Source of the DNA: JALJPB01 sp034111045 | GTDB lineage: Bacteria; Pseudomonadota; Gammaproteobacteria; Enterobacterales; Alteromonadaceae | Direction: 5' to 3' | Assembly: GCA_034111045.1 (NCBI GenBank) | Contig: JAWUYA010000005.1 | Coordinates: 50,505 to 114,504 of the forward strand | DNA: 64,000 nt | Shown here: in pieces, positions 53,810-62,699 of the stretch | Layout: each line of letters starts with the position of its first letter | How positions within the stretch are numbered: position 1 is the first letter of the stretch | Made by a program: the position numbers and the translations under genes | Notes under the pieces: generated by a model | Told to the model about the DNA's origin: nothing | Seen by the model: only the letters and a program-made list of their open reading frames with translations | Database searches by the model: none

Positions 53810-55195
53810 ATGTTTACAGATAATAACTCAAACCTTAAACCCACTCTCATCGTTGCCAAATTCGGTGGTACTAGCGTCGCTGATTATCAAGCGATGTGCC
53901 GTTGCGCACATATTATCAACAATGACCCAGCAAATCGCGTCGTGGTGGTGTCTGCAAGCTCAGGTGTTACTAACCAATTAGTTCGTCTTAGCCAAGCTAA
54001 TATTACTGAAGATGAACAACTCATGATCATTGAAAAAATTCGAAAAATTCAATTGAATATTAGTCAGCATCTAGCCAATGAAAGACAAGTAAATGAGGTT
54101 GTCGACAAACTACTAACGCAATTAACTGTTCATGCAAGTAACCAATCGACTCATTATAGCGCCCAAACCGCAGACACTATTTTATCTTATGGTGAGCAAT
54201 TAAGTTCATTTTTATTCACTGAAGTTTTACTCAGTTTAGCTATTGCTGCCCAGTGTTTTGACATTCGTCAAGTGATGAAAACCAATAGTGTTTACGGTAA
54301 AGCCGTGGTTGATATTAAGCAGCTTAAACATCAAGTGAAATCGATTCTAGCGTCTAAATTAGATATCGGGATAGAGAGTCATGTTATCGTTACTCAAGGC
54401 TTTATTGGTCAAGATGCACTAGGAAATACCACCACGTTAGGTCGTGGCGGCTCAGATTATAGTGCTGCACTATTAGCTGAAGCCTTAAATGCCAAGCAAT
54501 TAGCTATTTGGACTGATGTCGTCGGTATTTTTACAACGGACCCCCGGATAACCTCTAAAGCTCGAGCTATTGATGAAATAAGCTTTGGCGAAGCCGCTGA
54601 AATGGCAACCTTTGGTGCAAAAATATTGCATCCAGCAACACTTATTCCTGCCATGCGTCACAATATTCCTGTTTTTGTTGGTTCCAGTAAAGAGCCTGAA
54701 AAAGGGGGCACTCATATTAAGCATCAGGTTGAATCAAATCCAACGTTTCGATCAATCGCACTGCGACGCGAGCAAACATTAGTGACCGTTAAAAGCCCGG
54801 CAATGTTACATGCTAGTGGTTTTTTAGCTAAAGTTTTTTCTATTTTAGCCAAGCATGAGTTAAGTGTTGATTTAATTACCACCAGTGAAATTAGTGTTGC
54901 TTTAACGTTTGATAATCCAACAGGGTCAACACAAGCGCTGATAACCAATGCGGTAGTACAAGAGCTAGAGCAACTTTGTGAAGTAACGGTTGAACATGGT
55001 TTATCGCTCGTTGCTGTTATTGGTAATAAGTTAAACTCAACCAGTGGTATTGGCCGTAGCATTTTTGAAAAAATTGCTGATGTTAATATTCGCATGATTT
55101 GTCATGGGGCAAGTGCAAACAATTTATGTTTTTTAGTGGATGAAGGTGATGCCAATAAAGTGGTAGAGAAACTTCACAATACGTTATTTGCTTAA
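53810..55195 (+). CDS. lysC: Lysine-sensitive aspartokinase III
   Basis: Phosphorylates aspartate, the first step towards lysine, threonine and methionine. Of 461 residues, the kinase domain (about 14-300) holds KFGGTSV near 17-23, and TLGRGGSDYSAALLAEAL plus WTDVVGIFTTDPR near 205-245. Two ACT regulatory domains follow (about 315-460, SPAMLHASGFLAKVFSIL and IGRSIFEKIADVNIRMICHGAS). The presence of a lysine riboswitch upstream confirms the lysine-responsive isozyme, so control is at both RNA and allosteric level. The gene is monocistronic with a terminator 17 bases after its stop. Confidence 0.97.
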   Translation: MFTDNNSNLKPTLIVAKFGGTSVADYQAMCRCAHIINNDPANRVVVVSASSGVTNQLVRLSQANITEDEQLMIIEKIRKIQLNISQHLANERQVNEVVDKLLTQLTVHASNQSTHYSAQTADTILSYGEQLSSFLFTEVLLSLAIAAQCFDIRQVMKTNSVYGKAVVDIKQLKHQVKSILASKLDIGIESHVIVTQGFIGQDALGNTTTLGRGGSDYSAALLAEALNAKQLAIWTDVVGIFTTDPRITSKARAIDEISFGEAAEMATFGAKILHPATLIPAMRHNIPVFVGSSKEPEKGGTHIKHQVESNPTFRSIALRREQTLVTVKSPAMLHASGFLAKVFSILAKHELSVDLITTSEISVALTFDNPTGSTQALITNAVVQELEQLCEVTVEHGLSLVAVIGNKLNSTSGIGRSIFEKIADVNIRMICHGASANNLCFLVDEGDANKVVEKLHNTLFA

Positions 55196-55212
55196 TACGG
55201 CTATTGATAATA

Positions 55213-55251
55213 AAGAAGACCGATAACAAGCTAGAGCTAGGGTCTTTTTTT
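55213..55251 (+). terminator. Terminator of lysC
   Basis: AGACC / GGTCT stem with an internal AGCT-AG-AGCT hairpin, ending in seven T. Confidence 0.75.
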
Positions 55252-55252
55252 G

Positions 55253-55715
55253 TTAACACTCACTTATATTGACTAATAACTGATCCAATTGCAGATTTAA
55301 TGACTGTAACTGCTCAGGAGTAAAGCCAGTTATATTGAACATTTTAGCGGGTATATCCTTGGCTTTATTGCTGAGTTTTCTAGCTGATTGCGTCAGGTGT
55401 ATTTCAACACTGCGTTCATCCTCTTTATTTCGACAACGACTTATTATCCCAAGTGTTTCCATTCGTTTTAGTAAAGGCGATAACGTGCCATTATCAAGGT
55501 CTAATCTCAGCCCTAGTGTTTTATTGATACTGCGTTTGCGCTATCCCTCAATATTAACATCACTAAATATTGAGGGTAGGTCAGTGATAGCTCCTTTAAT
55601 ACTGGGCTATATAACCGATCATTTTCTTGTTTATGCTATAGAATCTAAAACATAACTGTTTTTCTAAGGTTAAATAACTATTGCCCTCATTTATTTTTAT
55701 CTTGCTATTTTTCAT
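55253..55715 (-). pseudogene. ohrR: OhrR/MarR-family peroxide regulator broken by two frameshifts
   Basis: Read on the minus strand from ATG 55715, three frames join to one complete OhrR-like regulator. Piece one is MKNSK... with LEKQLCFRFYSINKK; piece two has RLYSPVLKELSLTYPQYLVM (winged-helix start); piece three has LRLDLDNGTLSPLLKRMETL, then RNKEDERSVEIHLT, and runs to the stop. Adding one A to each of two four-A runs (T runs on the plus strand at 55622-55625 and 55519-55522) would restore the frame. The redox Cys of OhrR is in place (LCF near residue 22). The gene follows gpx by 12 bases on the same strand. It is either recently inactivated or a sequencing error. Confidence 0.85.
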
Positions 55716-55727
55716 TATATTTTGTAA

Positions 55728-56216
55728 CTATTGCGCTAAAAGTTTTTTAATATCCGCTTCAATATCGGCAGGTTTAGTTGTTGGCGCATAGCGTCTCATC
55801 ACTTCACCTTGACGGTTAACTAAAAATTTAGTGAAATTCCACTTAATACCCTTAGTGCCCATAATGCCGGGTGCCTGTTCTTTCAAAAATATGAAAAGTG
55901 GATGAGCGTTATCTCCGTTAACGTCAACTTTATCAAAGAGAGGAAATTTTATATTAAATTGCAGATCACAAAACTGTTTAATCTCTTCATTATTACCTTT
56001 TTCTTGTTGTTTAAACTGATTACATGGAAAGGCTAATACTTCTAACCCTTGCGCTTGATGATCAGCGTAAAGGTTTTGTAATCCTTTATATTGCGGAGTA
56101 AAACCACAAGCGCTTGCGGTGTTAACAATGAGCATTACCTTGCCTTGGTAATCATTGAGTTCGACGTTTTCATTTTTATTGTTATGAGCGCTAAATTGAT
56201 AAACTGTATTGGACAT
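55728..56216 (-). CDS. Glutathione peroxidase-family thiol peroxidase
   Basis: Reduces hydrogen peroxide or organic peroxides with glutathione or thioredoxin. The 162 residues match the bacterial GPx/BtuE size. The peroxidatic residue is Cys37 in NTASACGFT (Cys, not Sec). LAFPCNQFKQQE near 77-88 supplies the conserved Gln and resolving-Cys region, and KWNFTKFLV near 127-135 the conserved Trp/Asn. It is the first gene of a unit with the broken OhrR-type regulator, and a perfect 26-bp palindrome lies upstream. Such regulators normally repress a neighbouring peroxidase until organic peroxide oxidises them. Confidence 0.95.
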   Translation of the reverse strand: MSNTVYQFSAHNNKNENVELNDYQGKVMLIVNTASACGFTPQYKGLQNLYADHQAQGLEVLAFPCNQFKQQEKGNNEEIKQFCDLQFNIKFPLFDKVDVNGDNAHPLFIFLKEQAPGIMGTKGIKWNFTKFLVNRQGEVMRRYAPTTKPADIEADIKKLLAQ

Positions 56217-56282
56217 GTGTTTCTCCAGGTTTCTTTGAGTAGAGGAATGCTTAATTTGAGTGTTGAAAAGTTGTGTGCTGTA

Positions 56283-56308
56283 AAATTACATTGTGCACAA
56301 TGTAATTT
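56283..56308. promoter_or_regulatory. 26-bp perfect palindrome, likely MarR/OhrR operator of gpx
   Basis: Fully symmetric site whose half is TTACATTGTG preceded by AAA, centred between 56295 and 56296. It lies 66 bases upstream of the gpx start and divergent from the next gene. Its TTACA/TGTAA ends fit the TACAATT-type boxes known for OhrR proteins. The binding protein is inferred from the adjacent ohrR-like gene. Confidence 0.7.
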
Positions 56309-56428
56309 ATTTGGTTTCGAAAAGCAAAGAAACTAGAGCAAAGGTTTAAAGTTAAGTACACTCGGGTAATTAAATTGTACCGTCCTCATCATCATTAGCT
56401 TGAGGAAAGTGAACTGCAGGAGTGTAAA

Positions 56429-57292
56429 ATGAAAGTTGCCTTTATTGGTTTAGGTGTTATGGGGTACCCAATGGCGGGGCATTTACAAAACGCAGGTCAT
56501 GATGTGTGCGTTTATAACCGAACAGTAGCAAAGGCTAAAAAGTGGCAAGACGAATATGGTGGCAGTTTTGCTGAAACACCCGCTAAAGCCTCAGCAGGCT
56601 GCGAAATAGTTTTTTGTTGTGTCGGTAATGATGATGATGTTCGCCAAGTATCATTGGGAGATAATGGCATTTTAATGGGGTTACCAACGGGCGCTATTTT
56701 TGTTGACCATACTACTGCCTCAGCCGAGGTGGCTCGTGAACTTGCCACCCTAGCTAACAGCCAAGACAAATTTTTCTTAGACGCACCGGTGTCAGGTGGT
56801 CAAGCGGGAGCTGAAAATGGTGTGTTAACCGTGATGTTAGGGGGAAATGAGGCTGAATTTGAGAAAGTTACTCCTATCATAGCCGCCTATGCAAAATTTA
56901 GTCAGTTAATGGGGCCTGTTGGCAGTGGCCAATTAACTAAAATGGTTAATCAAATTTGTATTGCGGGTATCGTTCAAGGATTAGCCGAAGGCTTTAATTT
57001 TGCAGAGAAAGTCGGTCTCAACCCTGATGCCCTTGTAGACACTATCGCCAAAGGTGCTGCGGGCTCTTGGCAAATGGAAAATCGATATAAAACGATGTTT
57101 GCCGGCGAATATAATTTTGGTTTTGCCGTTGACTGGATGCGTAAAGATTTAGCCATTGCTTTTGCTGAGGCTGAAAAAACAGGTGCTGAACTACCAATGA
57201 CTCAAATGGTTGATGGCTTCTATAAAGAGATTCAAAGCTCGGGGGGTAACCGTTGGGATACATCGAGTTTAATTTCACGTTTGAAAAAGTAG
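56429..57292 (+). CDS. Beta-hydroxyacid dehydrogenase (3-hydroxyisobutyrate/tartronate semialdehyde type)
   Basis: NAD(P)-dependent oxidoreductase of 287 residues. N-terminal Rossmann GLGVMGYPMAGHL (7-19) binds the cofactor. DAPVSGGQAGAENG (118-131) is the substrate-binding signature. Catalytic K171 lies in QLTKMVNQ. NRTVAKAKKW after the first strand (Arg31, Thr32) suggests NADP preference in some members. Candidate substrates are 3-hydroxyisobutyrate, tartronate semialdehyde or gamma-hydroxybutyrate; the region has no valine-catabolic genes to decide. GGAG lies eight bases before the ATG. Confidence 0.9.
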   Translation: MKVAFIGLGVMGYPMAGHLQNAGHDVCVYNRTVAKAKKWQDEYGGSFAETPAKASAGCEIVFCCVGNDDDVRQVSLGDNGILMGLPTGAIFVDHTTASAEVARELATLANSQDKFFLDAPVSGGQAGAENGVLTVMLGGNEAEFEKVTPIIAAYAKFSQLMGPVGSGQLTKMVNQICIAGIVQGLAEGFNFAEKVGLNPDALVDTIAKGAAGSWQMENRYKTMFAGEYNFGFAVDWMRKDLAIAFAEAEKTGAELPMTQMVDGFYKEIQSSGGNRWDTSSLISRLKK

Positions 57293-57439
57293 TGATTCAT
57301 CTAACGTTTATCAATTAACCATTTAAAAGCTTAGCTATATAGCTGAAAAGATTTTGGTGAGCCATTAACGAAATTAGCCAGTTGTTAATGGGTAACGTCT
57401 ACCTCTAAACTATATAGTTACCCTTGTATCCCTGAACCC

Positions 57440-59212
57440 TTACTGCAAACTGGGCATTTGGCCTATTCGAGCAAACATTTCGGTAATTATTTGCAAGTCG
57501 AGTAAAAATTGATCAACACGTTTAAATTCGTTGGCATTGTGGCCAGTGTATTTTTTGTCTGGCATGGCTAAACCAAATTGCACTCCATTGGGTAAATTAT
57601 GTACAGACGTGCCGCCGCTTGAAGAGCCGAACTCTCGAGCCATAGACAAATTCTGTGTTGCCACATCTAGCAAGGCATTCACCCATTGACCTTTGGGGTT
57701 ACGATACATAGGCTCACCCATGCGAATACTAAAATCGACATTGATGGCACTGGCCGTTTGCCATAAACTTAATTTTTTAGAAATATTTTGCTTTAATAGA
57801 TCAACTTCACGCCCTACGGGAATGCGTAAATTCACGCCAACTTGCAAGCTTACATCGTTAAGCCCGACATAAGTCACTGCGGTGGTTAGTGGCCCCATAA
57901 ATTGATCAGAAAAATTAATCCCTAACACTTCCCCGTGAAACCCCAGCCCCCATTTGGCAACAATATAAGTGGCTGCATCGGTAACATGATTGAAGGTAAA
58001 TATCGCTGCGCGTTTTTGAATAAAATCAATAAAAGCAAACATCCGAGACACTGGATTGACTCCTGACTCAGGCTCTGAGGAATGCGCCGACACCCCTTTA
58101 ACCGTAAGCCTTACCTCCTGCTTATTCGCTATAGCTTTTATTGAGAAATTGCGGCCATTGGCGGCAACAAACTCTGTGGCCAATTTATTTAGCTGAGTCA
58201 CCAACGCCTTAGCATCGGCGCTCTTGATTGTGGCTACGCTCGACGCAGGTATTTGATTGGTGGCTAACCCACCAGTTAACCTTACAATTTCAGCACTTGC
58301 CATGTCATTTGACTCACCCTTTCGCACCGGAAAACTAGCCATTATCACCCCATAGCCTTTTTCCGCAATCACTACCGGATAGCCACCGTCAAGGGCTAGA
58401 TTGTAATTCGGGGTTGGGTTTTTGGCAAAGTAGTAAGGGATCGCCTCTGATGTGGTTTCTTCGGTGGTATCAACGAGTAAACGAAAATTACGCAGCAGTG
58501 GGATATTTTCTTCTTGAATCACTTTCATCGCATATAACGACACTACTATGCCATTTTTGTCATCTTCAGTGCCCCTACCATACATACGATTGCCAATTTT
58601 AGTCAGCTTAAAGGGATCAAGTTTAGTACCATCATCCAATACCCAAAGGGCGGGGTTAACTTGCACCACATCGGCATGGGCATGAATGCCTACCACTTCT
58701 TCTGAGGTGCCCTTAAGCGATATTTCAAATATACGATTGTCGATGTTGCGAAATGCCAAGTTAAAATCCTTAGCAATATTGGCCAGCGTGTTGGCCATTT
58801 TATGAAAGGCTGGATTGTTGTGCTGCGCTAAACCCGCCACTTTAAAAGTGGGGATCGCCACTAACTGAGCCAGGGTGTTCATAGCGTCCTGACCGTGCTT
58901 TAAGCGGGTATACAAGCCTAATAAACGCTGTATTTTATGCAATTGCGCATCGTTTAGGTTTGTATCAGCAAGGTATTTTTTAACCGCTACAATCAAATTT
59001 TCTTGCTGAGCTATAGAGGAAGAAGAAAGTAACTCGGCCAAAAAGTCATCAAATTTATCAGTTGCTTTCAACGAGACCGTCGCAGCAATATTGCTCAACA
59101 TTTTTGGTGATAAATTAGGCGTAGGCGCCGCCGCAAATGCAGTACTACCAAAAGCGATCATAACGATTAAACTAGTTTTTTGTAAAATATTCACAAGTAA
59201 ATTTTCCCTCAT
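57440..59212 (-). CDS. Secreted M20-family dipeptidase-like metallopeptidase
   Basis: Exported zinc peptidase of 590 residues, PepV/carnosinase-like. A signal peptide (about 1-28, ending AFAA) is followed by a helical pro-region of about 80 residues. The zinc/cocatalytic site is complete: H177-A-H179-A-D181 region (HAHADVV), D217 in GTEDDKNG, catalytic Glu pair in DTTEETT near 258-264. The dimerisation-lid domain lies about 290-440. Parts of the gene look richer in G+C than its neighbours (read by eye), which may indicate transfer. The gene is convergent with the dehydrogenase gene. Confidence 0.88.
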   Translation of the reverse strand: MRENLLVNILQKTSLIVMIAFGSTAFAAAPTPNLSPKMLSNIAATVSLKATDKFDDFLAELLSSSSIAQQENLIVAVKKYLADTNLNDAQLHKIQRLLGLYTRLKHGQDAMNTLAQLVAIPTFKVAGLAQHNNPAFHKMANTLANIAKDFNLAFRNIDNRIFEISLKGTSEEVVGIHAHADVVQVNPALWVLDDGTKLDPFKLTKIGNRMYGRGTEDDKNGIVVSLYAMKVIQEENIPLLRNFRLLVDTTEETTSEAIPYYFAKNPTPNYNLALDGGYPVVIAEKGYGVIMASFPVRKGESNDMASAEIVRLTGGLATNQIPASSVATIKSADAKALVTQLNKLATEFVAANGRNFSIKAIANKQEVRLTVKGVSAHSSEPESGVNPVSRMFAFIDFIQKRAAIFTFNHVTDAATYIVAKWGLGFHGEVLGINFSDQFMGPLTTAVTYVGLNDVSLQVGVNLRIPVGREVDLLKQNISKKLSLWQTASAINVDFSIRMGEPMYRNPKGQWVNALLDVATQNLSMAREFGSSSGGTSVHNLPNGVQFGLAMPDKKYTGHNANEFKRVDQFLLDLQIITEMFARIGQMPSLQ

Positions 59213-59533
59213 TCTTTAATTTGGGTGCGATTATACCTTGTCTGAATATTATTCTATACCTTAGAGCAACACTCTCGATAAAACCTTGACGTTAGCTCCT
59301 TTTAGCCGAGTTAATTTTAAAATGAAAAAACATATTTTCGTTTGGTTCACTTTCAGTACTATTGGGCTGACCATTGTCATTGTTAAAAGTTATTACACAC
59401 ATCAGTCTTGCTTGTATTCTATGTGATCATTTACAAGAAGATACATGGTTAGCGAGGAAGGTTATTAGCTGGGATATAAACCAAGTACTTAATTACTAGC
59501 TTTTCCTCAAACAATTATACGTATAGGGTAAAA
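59213..59533. other. Spacer upstream of the P-type ATPase region
   Basis: About 320 bases. A 34-codon frame at 59322-59426 (MKKHIFVWFT start, one hydrophobic stretch) has no ribosome binding site and I do not call it. No RNA recognised. Confidence 0.4.
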
Positions 59534-59590
59534 ATGCGCCTAGTCTTAATGGCTGTCGTTTATTGGTTAATAGGTATTATAAGTGAATGA
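59534..59590 (+). CDS. Possible 18-residue leader peptide overlapping P-type ATPase start
   Basis: ATG 59534 opens an 18-codon frame (MRLVLMAVVYWLIGIISE) whose stop TGA overlaps the GTG start of the ATPase by eight bases. The peptide is hydrophobic, like a single membrane span. The ATPase GTG itself has only a weak ribosome binding site, so coupling through this frame is conceivable. It may equally be chance. Confidence 0.3.
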   Translation: MRLVLMAVVYWLIGIISE

Positions 59591-62429
59591 GGTTAATACC
59601 TGGCACTTTGATATTGTGATCGTTAACTGGCTAATTATCCTTACTATGTTGGTTATTTTATTGATGGTGGGTGCTGCAGTCATGAGAAAATCAGTTAAAT
59701 TATTGAAAGGGCTAAACGAGCAGCAGGGCACTCAAAAAGCCAGATCAACAAGCTGGCATTTCAAAAGTTATAAAGACGTTTTGGAATCCCTTGACGCAAC
59801 GCCAGACGGTTTAACTACCGAAGAAGTCACTACTAGGTTGGCCAAATATGGGGAAAATCAACTTCCTGAAGCAAAACAAGACAGCCTGTTGCTGAGGTTT
59901 TTATACCAATTTCATAATATGTTGATCTATGTATTGATTGCCGCTAGCGCTGTTACGGCTATGCTCGAGCATTGGCTTGATGCCAGCGTAATTATGGGGG
60001 TGGTAATTGTTAATGCGGTCATCGGATTCGTGCAGGAAGGTAAGGCGGAGAATGCCTTAAAAGCCATACGGCAAATGCTTTCTCCAAATGCAATAGTGTT
60101 GCGCAATGGTAAAAAAACATCTATCCGTGCCAAAGAACTAGTGCCTGGTGATATCGTGTTACTGCAATCAGGCGATAAAGTACCAGCAGACCTCAGGTTG
60201 TTACGGGTAAAGGGGCTACAAATTCAGGAGTCTATACTGACAGGTGAGTCAATAGCGGTAGAAAAAATCACTGACGCTGTGGCGTTGGAGTCTATGATCG
60301 GCGACCGTCGATGTTTGGCATATTCAGGTACTCTGGTAACACATGGCCAGGGAACCGGGGCAGTTATTGCAACCGGTGCACAAACTGAAATTGGTCAGAT
60401 AAGTACGCTAGTAGCCGATGTAGAGTCACTCACAACACCGTTATTACGCCAAATGGCTCAGTTTGGCAGATGGCTTACCCTGGCCATTTTGGCTATTGCC
60501 ATTATTACTTTTATTTTTGGTGCATATGTTCAGAACTTTATGGTCACTGAAATGTTTTTAGCTGCGGTAAGCCTTGCCGTAGCGGCTATCCCAGAAGGTT
60601 TACCTACCATCATGACCATCACCCTAGCGATAGGCGTGCAGCGTATGGCAGGCAGAAATTCTATTATCCGTAGACTGCCTGCGGTGGAAACACTCGGTGC
60701 TGTTAACGTTATTTGTTCGGATAAAACAGGTACCCTAACACGTAATGAAATGACGGTTAGGACTATAGCAACGTCAAAAAAATTGTTTGAGCTTAGCGGT
60801 ACTGGCTATGATCCCCACGGTTCGATATCGCTAGCAGGGAAAGATGAATTTACAGAAGAAAATCCGTTGTTATTGGAAACCCTCAGGGCCGCTGTTCTAT
60901 GTAACGATGCCTCACTCGAATGTAAGAATGATCAATGGCTAGTACTTGGTGACCCCATGGAAGGGGCTTTGTTAGTAGCTGGCTTGAAAGTTGGTTTAGC
61001 CGTTGAAGAAGAGGCTAAAAAAACTCCCCGTACCGATCTTATCCCCTTTGAATCTGAGCATCGCTTTATGGCAACACTTCATCATAGCCACACAGGTGAC
61101 GCCTTTATTTATCTCAAAGGAGCACCTGAGCGACTATTGGAGATGTGTTATCAACAAAAAACCACACAAGGTAATCAACCAATCGATAGAGTTTACTGGT
61201 TAAACCGAATTGAACAAATGGCTCAGCTTGGGCAGCGAGTATTGGCCATTGCGTTTAAGCCGATAAACTATGAACACCTTGAGCTGAAGTTTGACGATGT
61301 AGATAATGGCTTAATTATGCTGGGCATGTTTGGTTTGATTGACCCACCTAGAGAGGAAGCGATAGCCGCGATAAAAACCTGTGTAACGGCGGGTATTCAA
61401 GTAAAAATGATTACCGGAGATCATGCAGCCACAGCACGCGCCATTGCTCAACAACTAAATCTTGTTAATGCTGATGATGTTCTTACCGGGCAGCAACTTG
61501 ATTTAATGAGTGAGGATGAGTTACGTAAACAAGTACAGAGTGTAAATGTATTCGCGCGTGTTAACCCTGAACATAAGTTACTTTTAGTAAGACTGATGCA
61601 GGAATTAGGTTTGATTGTTGCCATGACTGGGGATGGTGTTAATGATGCTCCAGCATTAAAACGTGCCGATGTAGGCACTGCCATGGGGCACAATGGCACA
61701 GAAGCGGCTAAAGAGGCCGCAGAAATGGTGCTTGTTGATGATAATTTTGCCTCCATTGCCCATGCTGTAGAAGAAGGTCGCACGGTATATAATAATTTAA
61801 AAAAGGCTATTATTTTTATTTTGCCGACCAATGGTGGAGAAGCACTGATTATCCTGGCTGCTATTTTGTTTGGTTTTCATCAGCTGCCATTATTACCTGT
61901 GCAAATTCTTTGGGTTAATATGGTGACGGCTGTTACCTTGGCGCTGTCATTGGCGTTTGAACCTCCTGAACGGCATGTAATGCAACGTCCACCGCGCGAT
62001 GCTAATGAGCCAATGCTGACATCTTATTTAATTTGGCGAGTTATTTTTGTCTCTGTTATTTTGATGACGGGTACCTTTGGTTTATTCATTTGGGAATTGG
62101 AACGCGGTATGAGTATTGAGCATGCACGCACGGTGGCAGTAAATACACTGGTTGTGTTTGAGATATTTTATTTATTTAATTCCCGTTATATTTATGATCC
62201 TATATTTAATTGGGCAGGATTAACGGGTAACCGTTATGTGCTTATTGCCGTTACCGTACTTATCATTTTGCAGCTAGGCTTTACTTATCTCGGGCCGATG
62301 CAGGCGATATTTGGTAGCAAAGGTATTAGCTTCGATATTTGGCTGCGGATAATACTTGTGGCTTCATCGGTATTGTTTTTGGTAGAGATAGAAAAGTATT
62401 TTGTGCGTGGTGCAAAGATCAAAAGTTAG
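59583..62429 (+). CDS. P-type (P2) cation-transporting ATPase with extra N-terminal helix
   Basis: Ion pump of 948 residues in the inner membrane. An unusual extra hydrophobic helix at about 14-35 and a Lys-rich linker precede the standard cation-ATPase N domain (about 60-120). TGES in the actuator lies near 219; PEGLP in helix M4 near 337 binds cation as in Ca2+ pumps. The phosphorylated Asp is D380 in DKTGTLT; KGAPE near 515 and TGDGVNDAPALK near 680 complete the nucleotide and hinge sites. Six helices form the C-terminal membrane domain. Ca2+ is likely by the PEGLP motif, but Na+/K+-type or Mn2+ transport cannot be ruled out. No regulator is adjacent. Confidence 0.92.
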   Translation: MNEVNTWHFDIVIVNWLIILTMLVILLMVGAAVMRKSVKLLKGLNEQQGTQKARSTSWHFKSYKDVLESLDATPDGLTTEEVTTRLAKYGENQLPEAKQDSLLLRFLYQFHNMLIYVLIAASAVTAMLEHWLDASVIMGVVIVNAVIGFVQEGKAENALKAIRQMLSPNAIVLRNGKKTSIRAKELVPGDIVLLQSGDKVPADLRLLRVKGLQIQESILTGESIAVEKITDAVALESMIGDRRCLAYSGTLVTHGQGTGAVIATGAQTEIGQISTLVADVESLTTPLLRQMAQFGRWLTLAILAIAIITFIFGAYVQNFMVTEMFLAAVSLAVAAIPEGLPTIMTITLAIGVQRMAGRNSIIRRLPAVETLGAVNVICSDKTGTLTRNEMTVRTIATSKKLFELSGTGYDPHGSISLAGKDEFTEENPLLLETLRAAVLCNDASLECKNDQWLVLGDPMEGALLVAGLKVGLAVEEEAKKTPRTDLIPFESEHRFMATLHHSHTGDAFIYLKGAPERLLEMCYQQKTTQGNQPIDRVYWLNRIEQMAQLGQRVLAIAFKPINYEHLELKFDDVDNGLIMLGMFGLIDPPREEAIAAIKTCVTAGIQVKMITGDHAATARAIAQQLNLVNADDVLTGQQLDLMSEDELRKQVQSVNVFARVNPEHKLLLVRLMQELGLIVAMTGDGVNDAPALKRADVGTAMGHNGTEAAKEAAEMVLVDDNFASIAHAVEEGRTVYNNLKKAIIFILPTNGGEALIILAAILFGFHQLPLLPVQILWVNMVTAVTLALSLAFEPPERHVMQRPPRDANEPMLTSYLIWRVIFVSVILMTGTFGLFIWELERGMSIEHARTVAVNTLVVFEIFYLFNSRYIYDPIFNWAGLTGNRYVLIAVTVLIILQLGFTYLGPMQAIFGSKGISFDIWLRIILVASSVLFLVEIEKYFVRGAKIKS

Positions 62430-62448
62430 TGTTTATCAGGAGGAGTTG

Positions 62449-62538
62449 ATGAACTTGTCAAACCTTCGAGCACCTCATGACTATATTGCTGAGGTAAACG
62501 GCGTAGAATATTCCTTAGTCATAAGTCATAAGTCATAA
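62449..62538 (+). CDS. Short ORF with strong ribosome binding site, 29 residues
   Basis: AGGAGG stands six bases before this ATG, unusually good for the window. The peptide begins MNLSNLRAPHDYIAEVNGVE and its end is created by the TCATAAG tandem repeat, suggesting that repeat growth or a deletion truncated a longer gene. Not recognised; possibly the damaged start of the following decayed gene or of another one. Confidence 0.3.
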   Translation: MNLSNLRAPHDYIAEVNGVEYSLVISHKS

Positions 62539-62546
62539 GTAATAAG
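62519..62546. repeat. Tandem repeat of TCATAAG, four copies
   Basis: Three exact copies of TCATAAG and one TAATAAG, with a partial fifth (TAATGG). It lies just inside the end of the short ORF. Confidence 0.9.
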
Positions 62547-62699
62547 TAATGGTCTTACTGGTGGCTTTGATGATACCAAGTTATTCAACAGCCAAAATGC
62601 AAAAAGTAAGAGCTGAAAACTAATGATTTCATCAGTTTGTGGTAACAGTAATTATATTGATAACACAGGCCTTTCTATATCATTTTCGCGTAGAATACC

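Noticed and set aside
54724..55095. Long open frame of 123 codons on the minus strand inside lysC
   Set aside because: Entirely antisense to a certain gene with no ribosome binding site; Ser/Thr/Leu-rich shadow translation.
57390..57423. GGGTAAC / GTTACCC inverted repeat between convergent genes
   Set aside because: Loop of 20 bases and no T-run on either strand; not enough for a terminator call.
59322..59426. 34-codon frame with one hydrophobic stretch
   Set aside because: No Shine-Dalgarno sequence and no recognisable similarity; too short to support.
61448..61831. Open frame of 127 codons antisense to the P-type ATPase
   Set aside because: Covers the conserved hinge region of the pump in reverse; Ser/Cys-rich with no family match; shadow.
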